In this document: in pieces, positions 1 to 8,344 of the stretch | How positions within the stretch are numbered: the stretch's first letter is position 1 | Layout of the letters: every line of letters starts with the position of its first letter | From: UBA3305 sp002373555 | GTDB taxonomy: Bacteria; Bacillota; Clostridia; Lachnospirales; Lachnospiraceae | Assembly: GCA_946612455.1 (NCBI GenBank) | Contig: CAMOER010000021.1 | Coordinates: 1-46,418 of the forward strand | Direction: 5' to 3' | DNA length: 46,418 nt | The notes under the pieces: generated by a model | Told to the model about the DNA's origin: nothing | The model's input: the letters and a program-made list of their open reading frames with translations, nothing else | Databases searched by the model: none | Program-made: the position numbers and the translations under genes

Positions 1-660
1 ATTCTGGATATCGTACAGAATGATAATGATACGAACACGGTGGTGTATACTTCAAGATATTTTCAGCCGTGTTCAGATACATTTTCGGATAAGTATCATT
101 TCATCGGGCCATCGATCCGCCCGATTCAGGTTCCCTTTGAAAAGAAGGCGGAGAAGACCGTTTATATTTCCATGGGAACGATCAATCAGAACAAAGCGTT
201 TTATCGAAACTGCATCAATGCTTTGTGCAAAACGGATTATCAGGTGATCATCTCGATGGGAACGAATACGGATCATTTTGATGATGTGCCGGAGAATATT
301 GAGATTTATGAGAGCGTGGATCAGATTGCGGTGCTGGCGGTGGCGGATGTGTTCATTACACATTGCGGGATGAATTCGGCATCGGAGGGCCTGTATTTCG
401 GCGTTCCGCTGATCCTGTTTCCGCAGACGACGGAGCAGGAAGCGGTGGCGAGGCGAACAGAAGAACTGGGCGCCGGATGCAGACTTCCCGGGATAAGCGA
501 AGAGGATATCCTGAAGACGGTGACACGGGTTATCAGCGAGAAGAGCTTTAAAGAGGCCGCCGAAAAAATATCGGAAAGCTTTAAGAGCAGCGGGGGAATC
601 CCGGAGGCTGTTGATTTTATTGAGAGCATAACCCATGGGGACAGGCACCGTGGGTTATAA
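1..660 (+). CDS. GT1/MGT-family glycosyltransferase, C-terminal part (5' truncated by window edge)
   Basis: Frame 1 is open from the first base, so the gene starts outside the window; 219 codons are visible. The fragment is the C-terminal nucleotide-sugar-binding half of a UGT/macrolide-type glycosyltransferase. The strand VYISMGTI lies near visible residues 54-61. The donor-site signature HCGMNSASEG begins at His121 and is followed by GVPLILFPQTTEQ, the usual GT1 pattern. Such enzymes transfer a sugar from a UDP-sugar to a small acceptor in the cytosol; the acceptor cannot be predicted. The last nine residues (THGDRHRGL) and the TAA stop are encoded by a palindromic GGGACAGGCAC repeat, so the native C-terminus has probably been replaced. 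Confidence 0.85.
   Translation: MLDIVQNDNDTNTVVYTSRYFQPCSDTFSDKYHFIGPSIRPIQVPFEKKAEKTVYISMGTINQNKAFYRNCINALCKTDYQVIISMGTNTDHFDDVPENIEIYESVDQIAVLAVADVFITHCGMNSASEGLYFGVPLILFPQTTEQEAVARRTEELGAGCRLPGISEEDILKTVTRVISEKSFKEAAEKISESFKSSGGIPEAVDFIESITHGDRHRGL
628..658. repeat. Palindromic GGGACAGGCAC repeat, copy 1 (overlaps 3' end of glycosyltransferase)
   Basis: The 8-bp arms ATAACCCA (628-635) and TGGGTTAT (651-658) flank a 15-nt centre containing GGGGACAGGCACCG. The same centre recurs at about 716-742 and 745-774, and inverted at 1714-1742. The repeat supplies the last codons and the stop of the upstream gene. It resembles REP/RAYT-associated palindromes; no transposase is in view. Confidence 0.8.
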
Positions 661-715
661 AAAAGAGTATCCACAAAAGAGACTTTTGTGATATTTTATA
701 CAGTAAGGATTGTAG

Positions 716-774
716 TCCACGGGGACAGGCACTATGGGTTATTTAGCCCACTGGGACAGGCACCCCGAGTTAAT
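716..774. repeat. Two tandem degenerate GGGACAGGCAC repeats, copies 2 and 3
   Basis: One copy spans about 716-742 (centre GGGGACAGGCACTAT, right arm GGGTTAT). Another spans about 745-774 (centre TGGGACAGGCACC, arms mismatched). They lie in the 129-bp gap between the glycosyltransferase and the membrane-protein gene, in the same orientation as copy 1. Confidence 0.75.
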
Positions 775-789
775 CAGGAAAGGGGAAAA

Positions 790-1716
790 ATGGAGAACAG
801 TGGAGATAAGAAAATCTCAGTGTTAACGGAGCGGATCATTGATATTCTTTGCCTCGCTGTATCCTATGGAATTCTGATCCTGCTTCCGCAAACAACCGGC
901 TTGTTCTTTTACTTAATCTTTGGGGCGTCTGCATTTTTATTCTGCATTGGATTCTTTCGTCTCGGACTCACATTTGACGAACTGCCGACTGCAAGGAGGC
1001 AATTGTATGCCGGCTTGTTTTTTGCAGCTTATGGCCTTTTGATCAATTCAACGGGTGTCATTTTTATCCATCACGAAGAAGGCAGCGGACGCAGCATAAT
1101 GATCGCGACAATGCTGATGATCGAAGCGATTGTATTGTACGCGATGGCCGGGAGCGCATTCCAAACAGAGATCTATCAGAAGTATGCAGCAATCGTTTTC
1201 CAGACCGCAGCTGTTCTTCTGACCGTGAGCGGGATAGGATATATGGTCTCGCAGCATTTCACGGGGACGTCTGTGATTATTGCAACATTTCTGTTGATTG
1301 AAAGTATCTGCCTGTGGGGGATGTATAAGGGGAATAATCCATTTAATACGCTGAATCCTGAAATACAGACAGTGCCCGGGTTGCGGGTTCCGATCGAGCA
1401 ATTGCAGCAGAGCTTTTCCGGCGTCCAAACGCAGCTGGGATATCCGTGGATCGGAAAGGTGAAAACGGTAAAGCAGGATGCGATCATTTACGGGCCTTCC
1501 GAAGACGGTTTTGTTGTTTATGGATATTATTTGTACGGGCGTTTTCATGTGGCAGGGAGCACAAATCCTCTGTTTCCCGAGGCTGAAGATGCACAGGGAC
1601 ATATTGTTGCGGAAGTGCCTGACAGCAACGGGAATCTAATGAATAAAGACGAGCTTATGAAAGCGTATGTCAATATGTTTGCCCGATATGTGGAGAATGG
1701 AACGATCCAGTGGTAA
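790..1716 (+). CDS. Polytopic membrane protein of unknown function
   Basis: A 308-residue protein. I chose ATG 790 because AGGGG lies just before it; an upstream in-frame start at 688 would translate through repeat copies 2 and 3. Residues about 15-190 hold six or seven hydrophobic helices (for example around LCLAVSYGILILL and LFFAAYGLLI). They are followed by a soluble domain of about 115 residues with the stretch QLGYPWIGKVK. I do not recognise the family. The gene is bracketed by GGGACAGGCAC palindromes, three before it and one inverted after it. Its TAA stop (1714-1716) is the first triplet of the downstream palindrome, so the C-terminus may have been reshaped by the repeat. Confidence 0.75.
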   Translation: MENSGDKKISVLTERIIDILCLAVSYGILILLPQTTGLFFYLIFGASAFLFCIGFFRLGLTFDELPTARRQLYAGLFFAAYGLLINSTGVIFIHHEEGSGRSIMIATMLMIEAIVLYAMAGSAFQTEIYQKYAAIVFQTAAVLLTVSGIGYMVSQHFTGTSVIIATFLLIESICLWGMYKGNNPFNTLNPEIQTVPGLRVPIEQLQQSFSGVQTQLGYPWIGKVKTVKQDAIIYGPSEDGFVVYGYYLYGRFHVAGSTNPLFPEAEDAQGHIVAEVPDSNGNLMNKDELMKAYVNMFARYVENGTIQW

Positions 1717-1742
1717 CCCACGGTGCCTGTCCCCGTGGGTTA
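1714..1742. repeat. Palindromic GGGACAGGCAC repeat, copy 4 (inverted)
   Basis: The 10-bp perfect arms TAACCCACGG (1714-1723) and CCGTGGGTTA (1733-1742) surround TGCCTGTCC, the reverse complement of the core in copies 1-3. The first triplet is the stop codon of the membrane-protein gene. Confidence 0.85.
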
Positions 1743-1746
1743 TTCC

Positions 1747-1769
1747 AGCCCTGCCAGCAGGGCTTTTTT
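1747..1769 (+). terminator. Rho-independent terminator
   Basis: A 7-bp stem AGCCCTG/CAGGGCT with loop CCAG is followed by six T residues. It sits 30 bases after the membrane-protein stop and 70 bases before the EamA transporter, separating the two transcripts. Confidence 0.8.
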
Positions 1770-1840
1770 CTGTGCTTGTTCTTTTGCCCGAATTGTTTTA
1801 TACTGTTTCCGGCAAAATGACAGGATCAGGTAAAATACAA

Positions 1841-2785
1841 ATGAAAACAGCAGAGAATTCACCCATGAACAATTCTGTATCGGACAATCTTTACGCCGGA
1901 TCATTCGATTCCAAAATGGCCAAACGGGCCCTGGCACTTGTCTGGTTTGCAGTACTCTGCACATCGACCTCCTCTACATTTGTCAGATTCAGCACTTCCC
2001 CCTCGCTGGTACTGGCGGCATGGCGGAAGACCTTTGTTACACTTATGCTGCTGCCCTTCGTATTGGGAAACCCGGCTTACAGAGCAGAACTCAGATCTCT
2101 GAAAAGGGGACAGATCATCCGGTGCCTGATCAGCGGCGCGTTTCTGGCTGTTCATTTCTGGACCTATTTTCTTTCCGTGCATCATACAACGATGGCTGCC
2201 GCGCATGTGCTTGTCAGCCTGGAAGTTCTCTTTGTCGCATTTTTCATGTTCATTTCCGGTAAGGAAAGGTACAGCAAACGCAGCATTGCGGGTATTTTTA
2301 CGGCAATTTTCGGGAGCATCATTGTCGCCTATACCAAAGGCGGCCTGAATATGGACGGGATGATGTTCGGAAATCTGATCGCGATCTTTGCGGCGCTGAT
2401 GGTCGCCTGTTATTCGTTCATCGGGACGGGCGTGCGCGGCGAGGGCGTGTCGAATACCGTTTACACGTTTCTGGTGTTCGGCACTTCCGCGGTCGTTCTG
2501 GATCTGATGGTTCTGGTCTCGCCGTATCATTTCACCGGCTATGGAAAGATCAATTACCTGATGGCTTTCCTGATGGCCATTTTCAACAGTCTGCTGGGGC
2601 ACAGCATTTTCAACTGGTCGCTGAAATACCAGAGTCCGACGCTGATCGCGATGATCAAGCTGTTTCAGCCGGTATTCGGCGCGACACTGGGCTTTCTTCT
2701 GTTCAGTGAGCTGCCGCTGTGGAATCAGGCGGTCGGCGGCATTATCGTCATTGTCGGAATCTTTATTTACATCAAACATAAATAG
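1841..2785 (+). CDS. DMT-superfamily transporter, EamA family
   Basis: About 314 residues, the usual length for a ten-helix EamA permease, with two similar halves of five helices. The first half begins near residue 27 (LALVWFAVLCTS) and contains the family-typical AWRKTFVT after helix 2. The second half ends with a short cationic tail. Members export or import metabolites across the cytoplasmic membrane; the substrate is not predictable. The start is uncertain. ATG 1841 has a weak AGGATCAGG upstream, ATG 1817 and 1865 are also in frame, and the longer reading from 1667 runs through a repeat and a terminator and is rejected. Confidence 0.85.
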   Translation: MKTAENSPMNNSVSDNLYAGSFDSKMAKRALALVWFAVLCTSTSSTFVRFSTSPSLVLAAWRKTFVTLMLLPFVLGNPAYRAELRSLKRGQIIRCLISGAFLAVHFWTYFLSVHHTTMAAAHVLVSLEVLFVAFFMFISGKERYSKRSIAGIFTAIFGSIIVAYTKGGLNMDGMMFGNLIAIFAALMVACYSFIGTGVRGEGVSNTVYTFLVFGTSAVVLDLMVLVSPYHFTGYGKINYLMAFLMAIFNSLLGHSIFNWSLKYQSPTLIAMIKLFQPVFGATLGFLLFSELPLWNQAVGGIIVIVGIFIYIKHK

Positions 2786-2802
2786 AGCGGGGAGAAACGC
2801 AG

Positions 2803-3325
2803 GTGGAACCTTTACAGGAAAGAAAAGTTGAATAAGTCGAGCTGATCTATGATCTGATTTTTGTCTATCTGGTCAGCCGAAATGTTTCGCTGCTGCATAC
2901 CGTGGAAAGCGGTTTTATCATTCCGCACGATTATTTTTCCTATATGGCGTCCACGATGGTCGCGCTGCAGATCTGGTATATCAGCTCGCTGTGTATCAAT
3001 CATCTGATGGATCCGGAGACCAAAACATCCGGTTTTAAATATATGATGATCCATATAGTGATGATTTTCGCACTGAATAATGTGACCGCTGCCGATGGAA
3101 TTTATGCAGAAGCGGGGGGTCAGTGTGGTGCCGAAGACGCTGTTCATGGCGGTTTCAATCCTGGTTTTCTATGTGTGCCTGCTGGCAACGCAGGAATATT
3201 CGATAGAAATCAGGATACCATCAGAGGCGGAAATCGACCGCGGAAGGCGGAAATTTGTATCCAGAATCAAAAAAGCAAGAATTCAGGATACCACAACAAG
3301 CGAAAAAGCAAGAAAAAGGAGTTTT
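2803..3325 (+). pseudogene. Decayed LtrA-like (low temperature requirement A) membrane protein gene
   Basis: A GTG start at 2803 with GGGGAG upstream reads MEPLQERKVE, then hits TAA at 2833-2835. The frame resumes with VELIYDLIFVYLVSRN, the N-terminal signature of LtrA-family proteins, and continues through hydrophobic segments to about 3090. A second lesion then shifts the likely coding frame to frame 2, where another hydrophobic helix (MAVSILVFYVCLLA) and a basic tail follow. One nonsense and one frameshift lesion mean it is not translated intact. The family call rests on the N-terminal motif and helix layout. What is left continues in frame into the next gene, which explains why that ORF looks artificially long. 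Confidence 0.6.
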
Positions 3326-3331
3326 ACATCT

Positions 3332-4909
3332 ATGGCATGGTATGACGAAGCAGTTTATTATCATATTTATCCCCTTGGCCTGGCCGGCGCCCCGGCCCAC
3401 AACGAATACGGCGAGCCGGTCCACCGGCTCAACACCCTCATCCCCTGGATCGCGCACATCAAAGACCTCGGCTGCACCGGCCTCTACATCGGCCCGCTGT
3501 TCGAATCCGTCGGTCACGGCTATGAAACCACCGATTACCAGAAGCTTGACAGCCGTCTGGGAACCAACGACGATCTGAAGGAATTCGTCAGGCGCTGCCA
3601 CGAAGCCGGCATAAAAGTGATCCTGGACGGCGTCTTCAATCACACGGGAAGAGATTTCTTTGCCTTTAAGGATCTGCAGCAATACCGGGAGAACAGCCGT
3701 TACCGCGACTGGTACTGCAACGTGAATTTCTGGGGCAACAATGAGTACAACGACGGCTTCTCCTATGACAACTGGGGCGGCTACAATCTGCTCGTGAAGC
3801 TGAACCAGCGGAATCCGGAAGTCCGCGATTATCTTCTGGACACGGTCCGTTTCTGGGTCTCGGAATTTGATATCGACGGCATGCGGCTGGATGCCGCTGA
3901 CGTTCTGGATTTCGGTTTTATGCAGAGCCTGCGTGGACTCGCCGATACGATCAAGCCGGATTTCTGGCTGATGGGCGAAGTGATCCACGGCGATTATTCC
4001 AGGTGGGTGAATGAGCGCACCCTGCATTCCGTGACCAACTACCACCTCCACAAGGCGCTTTACAGCGCGCACAACGATCACAATTATTTTGAGATCGCCC
4101 ATACCGTCAAACGACAGATGGATCTTGGCCTTGGCCGGGACGTACGCCTTTACTCTTTCGTGGACAATCATGACGTGGAAAGGATCTTCACAAAGCTCCG
4201 GAACAAACAGCATTTCCTGCCGGTCCACGTGCTTCTCTACACGCTGCCTGGAATTCCGTCGATCTATTACGGCTCTGAATTCGGCATCGAAGGCAGAAAA
4301 GAGCGCGGCTCCGATGCCTCACTGCGCCCGTATCTGGATCTTGCAGAAATGAAAACAAAAGGTGAGCCTTACGAAGCGATCGTGCAGGCGCTTGGCCGGA
4401 TCCACGCACAGGAGTCTGCCCTCTGGTACGGCGATTACCGCGAACTGCAGCTCACGACGACAAAATATGCCTTCGCAAGAGGCGATCTGCTCATCACCGT
4501 GAACAACGATTCCGCGCCGGCCGCCTTCGATCTGCAGATCAACGGTACCTACACCGGCGCATTAAGCGGAGAGACAGCAGAATCTCATGACGGCCGTCTG
4601 CATCTGGAAATTCCTGCGGACGGCGGCGAGATCTGGATCCCGGCAGACGGTTCCGGAAAACAATACGAATCGGTCAGGAAACAGATCCGACCGATCCCGG
4701 AAAACAAGACGGCAGAAAGCGCAGAGCAAAAGCTCCCGGAGCGTGCTGCTGTACCGAAGTCCTATGAAGAAATGACCGTATCCGAACTGCAGGCGGAGAT
4801 CCTGGCAAAAATGGCTGCCAATGGAAACGTGACGGACCGGATGAAGCAGGATGTCCTCGAGAATGTTTACCGCGATTCACTGCTCAACTGGGTCCGCAGC
4901 TTCCGGTGA
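3332..4909 (+). CDS. GH13 alpha-amylase-family glycosidase with helical C-terminal extension
   Basis: 525 residues. The ATG at 3332 is preceded by AAGGAG; the upstream in-frame extension belongs to the LtrA-like remnant. GH13 conserved regions are in order: DGVFNHTGR (from Asp99), GMRLDAADV with nucleophile Asp187, GEVIHG with acid/base Glu216, and VDNHDVER with Asp281. The enzyme should act on alpha-glucans or maltodextrins. With no signal peptide it is probably cytosolic and cyclomaltodextrinase- or neopullulanase-like. After a beta-sandwich domain near residue 430 there is an unusual tail of about 80 residues, with a polar linker and a predicted helical segment (EMTVSELQAEIL). The 3' end overlaps the convergent regulator gene by 33 bp. 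Confidence 0.92.
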   Translation: MAWYDEAVYYHIYPLGLAGAPAHNEYGEPVHRLNTLIPWIAHIKDLGCTGLYIGPLFESVGHGYETTDYQKLDSRLGTNDDLKEFVRRCHEAGIKVILDGVFNHTGRDFFAFKDLQQYRENSRYRDWYCNVNFWGNNEYNDGFSYDNWGGYNLLVKLNQRNPEVRDYLLDTVRFWVSEFDIDGMRLDAADVLDFGFMQSLRGLADTIKPDFWLMGEVIHGDYSRWVNERTLHSVTNYHLHKALYSAHNDHNYFEIAHTVKRQMDLGLGRDVRLYSFVDNHDVERIFTKLRNKQHFLPVHVLLYTLPGIPSIYYGSEFGIEGRKERGSDASLRPYLDLAEMKTKGEPYEAIVQALGRIHAQESALWYGDYRELQLTTTKYAFARGDLLITVNNDSAPAAFDLQINGTYTGALSGETAESHDGRLHLEIPADGGEIWIPADGSGKQYESVRKQIRPIPENKTAESAEQKLPERAAVPKSYEEMTVSELQAEILAKMAANGNVTDRMKQDVLENVYRDSLLNWVRSFR

Positions 4910-6694
4910 TCCGGTGCTGCTATCACCTCCGGTCAGTGCTTTCCTGACAAACCCGGAGGCATACTCCTGAAAAGCTCTGCACATCTTCGGATGTGTAAAG
5001 CAGAAGGAAACCTGCGGGTTTGCCGCAAGCGTGATCCTGGCCAGATCCTCTGAAATCAACAGATCGATGTTGGAAAACGGCGGTTCCGCGTCATTAATAA
5101 ATCTGTATCCCGGAAATGTTTCCGACAGCCGACGGATATGTTCCAGATGCCTTGCATACTGCTCTTCCGTGTAAAAGAGCTGTTTCCCGGCGGAAAAGGA
5201 TTCTACCGGGACGGTTCCCTGCCGGAGCGATGCCGCGTCTGCGACAGAGATGCATTCCGTGATCTTTCTGCTTTCCAGATCCCGGATGACCTTTTCATGG
5301 ATATGCTGCCAATATGCCGTCAGTGCGGAATCATGAAAGCTTTCCACCACTTCCGCGGGCATCGTTGCAATGGACAGTGTTGCCTTAAAGATCGTCACGT
5401 CCGAACTGCCGTCATCCGTGATCAATTCCCCGGCCTTCAGAAGAGGCCGGGAATTTTTCTGCAGAAGAAGAAATTCCCCGCCAAGGATCCGCAGCATCTC
5501 AGGATCCGTATAATAATGATAGATCCCGGTCTGCTCCGTTCCGGCAGCATGAAACGCATGAATACAGCCTGCTCCGGGATCCAGGAACAGCGTATGAGAA
5601 AATCTGGCATTCCGCATCCTGATACTGCTGTAGGATTCGATCCGGCCGGACATATATAACGGAAGCCAGCTGCGGATGGCATCATTCATCTCAGCGGCAT
5701 TCCGGTCGATGTTGTGAATGATCCGGATCTGTGTACCGTTCCTGACACAGGCGCTCATCAGAACAAACCATTTGGCAAGATATTCCGGATCTCCTGCAAG
5801 CCAGCTCTGATCCTCATCCGAATACAGAAACAGTTCGCGGGAACGGGATAACACGGCATTTCGCAGGAACCGCAGAACACTTTCGCGGAAGCCTTCGGTG
5901 CCCAGATAAAGCGTTCTGGTGTCTTCTCCCGGATCATTCAGAAGTGAGTACAGAATCATTTCAAATGTATCTCTGCTGAGTTTTGAAGTGTTTCCGGGAC
6001 GGAACGATTCCAGGATCTCCAGCAAGTCTCTGACGGATTTCAAATCTTCATCCATCTTGCGTCCGTCATCAAACAGCCAGGCTGCAAAAGCATCCCTGTC
6101 TGCTTCCTCCGAAGGGATACCGAGCAGTCGTACGAGTTCCTCTTTTCTGCCTGCTTTCTCTATACGATCAAATAACAGTATGGATAGTTTCTCCGCCAGT
6201 GCTGTGTCGGATTTCAGTTTCCGCAACCCGTTTCTGTACCGGCTGATCAACGAAGCATCCACATGCAGAAGACGGCTGAGATTGACGTTCGAAAGATCCG
6301 CCAGATTCATGGCGGTATCAAGACGCGATCCGAACTGCAGACTGTAAGCCTTCGGAGCGGCATTTGCGGATCTTCGGACACCGGCTGGCTTTTCCGACGG
6401 ATGTGCCTCTTCGTCCTGAAACAGCCATTCCTTGAGGCTCTTTTTTGCTGCAGCCGGATCTGCATCCTCGGGAATGCCGGTCAATTCCATGAGCTGGCTG
6501 AGTCTGCCCCGGGCACGGCAAAATTGGAATATGCCGTCCGTGAACTGGTCGATCGTCCGGCTGCCGGGGGCAGGCGTCCTCCGGCCGCTTCGCATATGAC
6601 TGATATTGGTCCGGTCGAACCCCGCCGCAGAAGCGATCTCAACATTGTTCGCGCCGATCACAGAAAGAAGTGTATTGAGTCTGTCAGAAAACAC
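4877..6694 (-). CDS. Large DNA-binding regulator with two helix-turn-helix regions
   Basis: 605 residues when started at GTG 6694. GGGAGG lies 8 nt upstream of that GTG, so the ATG six codons earlier (6712) would place the ribosome site inside the gene. Two XRE-like segments are visible. One is at residues about 1-40 (VEIASAAGFDRTNISHMRSG), the other about 130 residues later (LSRLLHVDASLISRYRNG). Each is followed by a short helical stretch ending in WLF. The remaining 400 residues look like a ligand or effector domain and include IRIIHNIDR and LPLYMSGRIESY. I do not recognise the domain. It is divergent from the lipoprotein gene, and an inverted repeat lies between them. The 3' end overlaps the GH13 gene. 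Confidence 0.75.
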   Translation of the reverse strand: MFSDRLNTLLSVIGANNVEIASAAGFDRTNISHMRSGRRTPAPGSRTIDQFTDGIFQFCRARGRLSQLMELTGIPEDADPAAAKKSLKEWLFQDEEAHPSEKPAGVRRSANAAPKAYSLQFGSRLDTAMNLADLSNVNLSRLLHVDASLISRYRNGLRKLKSDTALAEKLSILLFDRIEKAGRKEELVRLLGIPSEEADRDAFAAWLFDDGRKMDEDLKSVRDLLEILESFRPGNTSKLSRDTFEMILYSLLNDPGEDTRTLYLGTEGFRESVLRFLRNAVLSRSRELFLYSDEDQSWLAGDPEYLAKWFVLMSACVRNGTQIRIIHNIDRNAAEMNDAIRSWLPLYMSGRIESYSSIRMRNARFSHTLFLDPGAGCIHAFHAAGTEQTGIYHYYTDPEMLRILGGEFLLLQKNSRPLLKAGELITDDGSSDVTIFKATLSIATMPAEVVESFHDSALTAYWQHIHEKVIRDLESRKITECISVADAASLRQGTVPVESFSAGKQLFYTEEQYARHLEHIRRLSETFPGYRFINDAEPPFSNIDLLISEDLARITLAANPQVSFCFTHPKMCRAFQEYASGFVRKALTGGDSSTGSPEAADPVEQ

Positions 6695-6752
6695 TGGCGG
6701 TTCCTCCCGCATATATTTGTATTAATCCTAATATACCATAGAATCCTGTAAA

Positions 6753-6797
6753 AGTGTGACAAATACGAACGGTCATTGACAAAAATAATGTCACACT
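6753..6797. promoter_or_regulatory. Inverted-repeat candidate operator in divergent intergenic region
   Basis: Perfect 9-bp arms AGTGTGACA (6753-6761) and TGTCACACT (6789-6797) are separated by 27 bp. The right arm lies within a possible plus-strand promoter (TTGACA 6776-6781, TACAAT 6797-6802, 15-bp spacing). The placement between a regulator and the lipoprotein gene suggests an operator for the neighbouring HTH protein; this is inference. Confidence 0.5.
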
Positions 6798-6888
6798 ACA
6801 ATCAGGAACGAATATTTAATACAATAATCTGGAAGATAATGAAATAACGTGCAAATCTTCTGTAATTATCTCAAGGAGGATGAGGATT

Positions 6889-8115
6889 ATGAAAAAAAGA
6901 ACCAGATTATTTCTAAGTGTCATAACTGTTCTTGCGCTTTTACTGACCGCCTGCGGCGGCAGTCAGCCGGCGGAAACCCAGGCGCCGGAGACGGAAGCGA
7001 AGACGGAGGCTGCCGCACCGGAAACGGAAGCGCTCGCCGAAACCGCAGCACCGGAGACACAGGCACCGGCCGAGACAGCGGCCCCTGAAACGGAGGCATC
7101 CGCCGAGACAGCTGCTCCCGAAACAGAAGCTGCAAAAGTATTCCCTGTGGAAGGTGTATACACCATGTTCGCGATGGAGAATATGGGGGATATCGTGGAG
7201 TCCGAAGGGATGGGCTCGACCTCTGTGATCACGCTGGAGGAAGGCGGCGTCGGAAACATGACCATGGATGAAGACTCCATGCCGATCACATCGTGGACAG
7301 AATCCGACGGTGTGATCACGATCACAATGGAAGACGGCAGCGTGGCTGATGCGGAACTGTTGAACGGTGTCCTGAAGCTGGATGTCATGGGAACCGGCGA
7401 GATATTCATGTATATGGCACAGGAAGGCGCGGATACATCCGTCGTGAATTATATGACGGTGGAAGAATTCCGCGCAAAGCAAGCCTCCGGCGGTGAAGTT
7501 GCCGATACCAAAGTGGGGGCCCTTTACAGCAGCATGGATCCCGAAACGGGCATACATATCGTGTATAATGTTAAGACCGATTACCTGGATTCCGACCAGG
7601 ATATCGAAGTGCACGCAAGAGCCGGCTCCTATTATTCCCTGCAGACTACACGGGTATACGAACTCGAGAGCACAGATGCCACGGTCCTTCTGGACGGCAA
7701 GGCTTACAACCTCGATCCGGCTGCAATGACAGGAACATTTGTAACGGAAACAACGGCGTCTCCCGTGGTCACCAATGCTGCGATGATGGATTCTCTCTAC
7801 CAGGCAATTGCGGAAAACGCTGTGAAAACGGACCTGACCGAAGAGACAAGAGAGTTCGACGGTGTATCCTATGATGCTGTCATAGTCCCTGAAACGGACG
7901 AGAGAGAGGAATGTGTCTTTTATTTCAATCCCGACGGGAGTCTGGCTGCTTATTTCGCAGGCGCATACAAAGATGAAAATCTTGCGGGAATCGGAACTTC
8001 GACGTACAGGATCACATCAATCGATTCGTCGATCGATGAATCCCTCTTTGATATCTCCGGATACGAGATCACGGATCTCGATGATCTTCTGAATGAAACA
8101 CAAAGCGGGAGTTGA
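6889..8115 (+). CDS. Lipoprotein with ETxAPETEA-type low-complexity linker
   Basis: 408 residues from ATG 6889, which sits 9 nt after AAGGAGG; the ATG at 6880 abuts the ribosome site. A basic start and hydrophobic helix end in the lipobox LLTAC with Cys22, so the protein should be exported and lipid-anchored. Residues about 27-85 are an Ala/Glu/Pro/Thr spacer of near-repeats (ETEA, ETQAPAE). Two globular parts follow. The first (about 87-190) has alternating short strands typical of small beta-rich modules in clostridial lipoproteins. The second (about 205-408) contains GIHIVYNVKTDYLDSDQDIE and is not recognised. It is preceded by the candidate operator and ends before a strong terminator. 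Confidence 0.8.
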   Translation: MKKRTRLFLSVITVLALLLTACGGSQPAETQAPETEAKTEAAAPETEALAETAAPETQAPAETAAPETEASAETAAPETEAAKVFPVEGVYTMFAMENMGDIVESEGMGSTSVITLEEGGVGNMTMDEDSMPITSWTESDGVITITMEDGSVADAELLNGVLKLDVMGTGEIFMYMAQEGADTSVVNYMTVEEFRAKQASGGEVADTKVGALYSSMDPETGIHIVYNVKTDYLDSDQDIEVHARAGSYYSLQTTRVYELESTDATVLLDGKAYNLDPAAMTGTFVTETTASPVVTNAAMMDSLYQAIAENAVKTDLTEETREFDGVSYDAVIVPETDEREECVFYFNPDGSLAAYFAGAYKDENLAGIGTSTYRITSIDSSIDESLFDISGYEITDLDDLLNETQSGS

Positions 8116-8155
8116 CACCTCTGCTCTGAGCGGGGGCGATTTACCCCATTCGTCG

Positions 8156-8187
8156 GCCGGCCTGTGAATGCAGGCCGGCTATTTTTT
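8156..8187 (+). terminator. Rho-independent terminator after lipoprotein gene
   Basis: A perfect 9-bp stem GCCGGCCTG/CAGGCCGGC with a 6-nt loop is followed by ATTTTTT, 40 bases after the lipoprotein stop. Confidence 0.9.
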
Positions 8188-8212
8188 GTGCGGGCAGAAT
8201 GGACGGGCCGGT

Positions 8213-8241
8213 TTGCAGAAGAGGAAAATGTGTGTTATTCT
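8213..8241 (+). promoter_or_regulatory. Candidate promoter for pepT
   Basis: TTGCAG (8213-8218), 17-bp spacer, TATTCT (8236-8241), with an extended -10 TG. It lies after the terminator and about 100 bases before the pepT start. Confidence 0.45.
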
Positions 8242-8344
8242 GCTGTAGACAGCCGTATTTCAGGGCGTTCGGAAAGCCGCAGTCAGCGGAACGGGAATTC
8301 CCCGGCAGAACACAGTATGACAGAGAGAAACAGGAGTACAGAAT

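Noticed and set aside
6959..7140. Short direct repeats in the lipoprotein gene and at 9846-9890 in the GDPD gene
   Set aside because: They are in-frame Ala/Glu/Pro/Thr linker codons, not CRISPR or tandem repeat arrays; spacing and sequence are coding-like.
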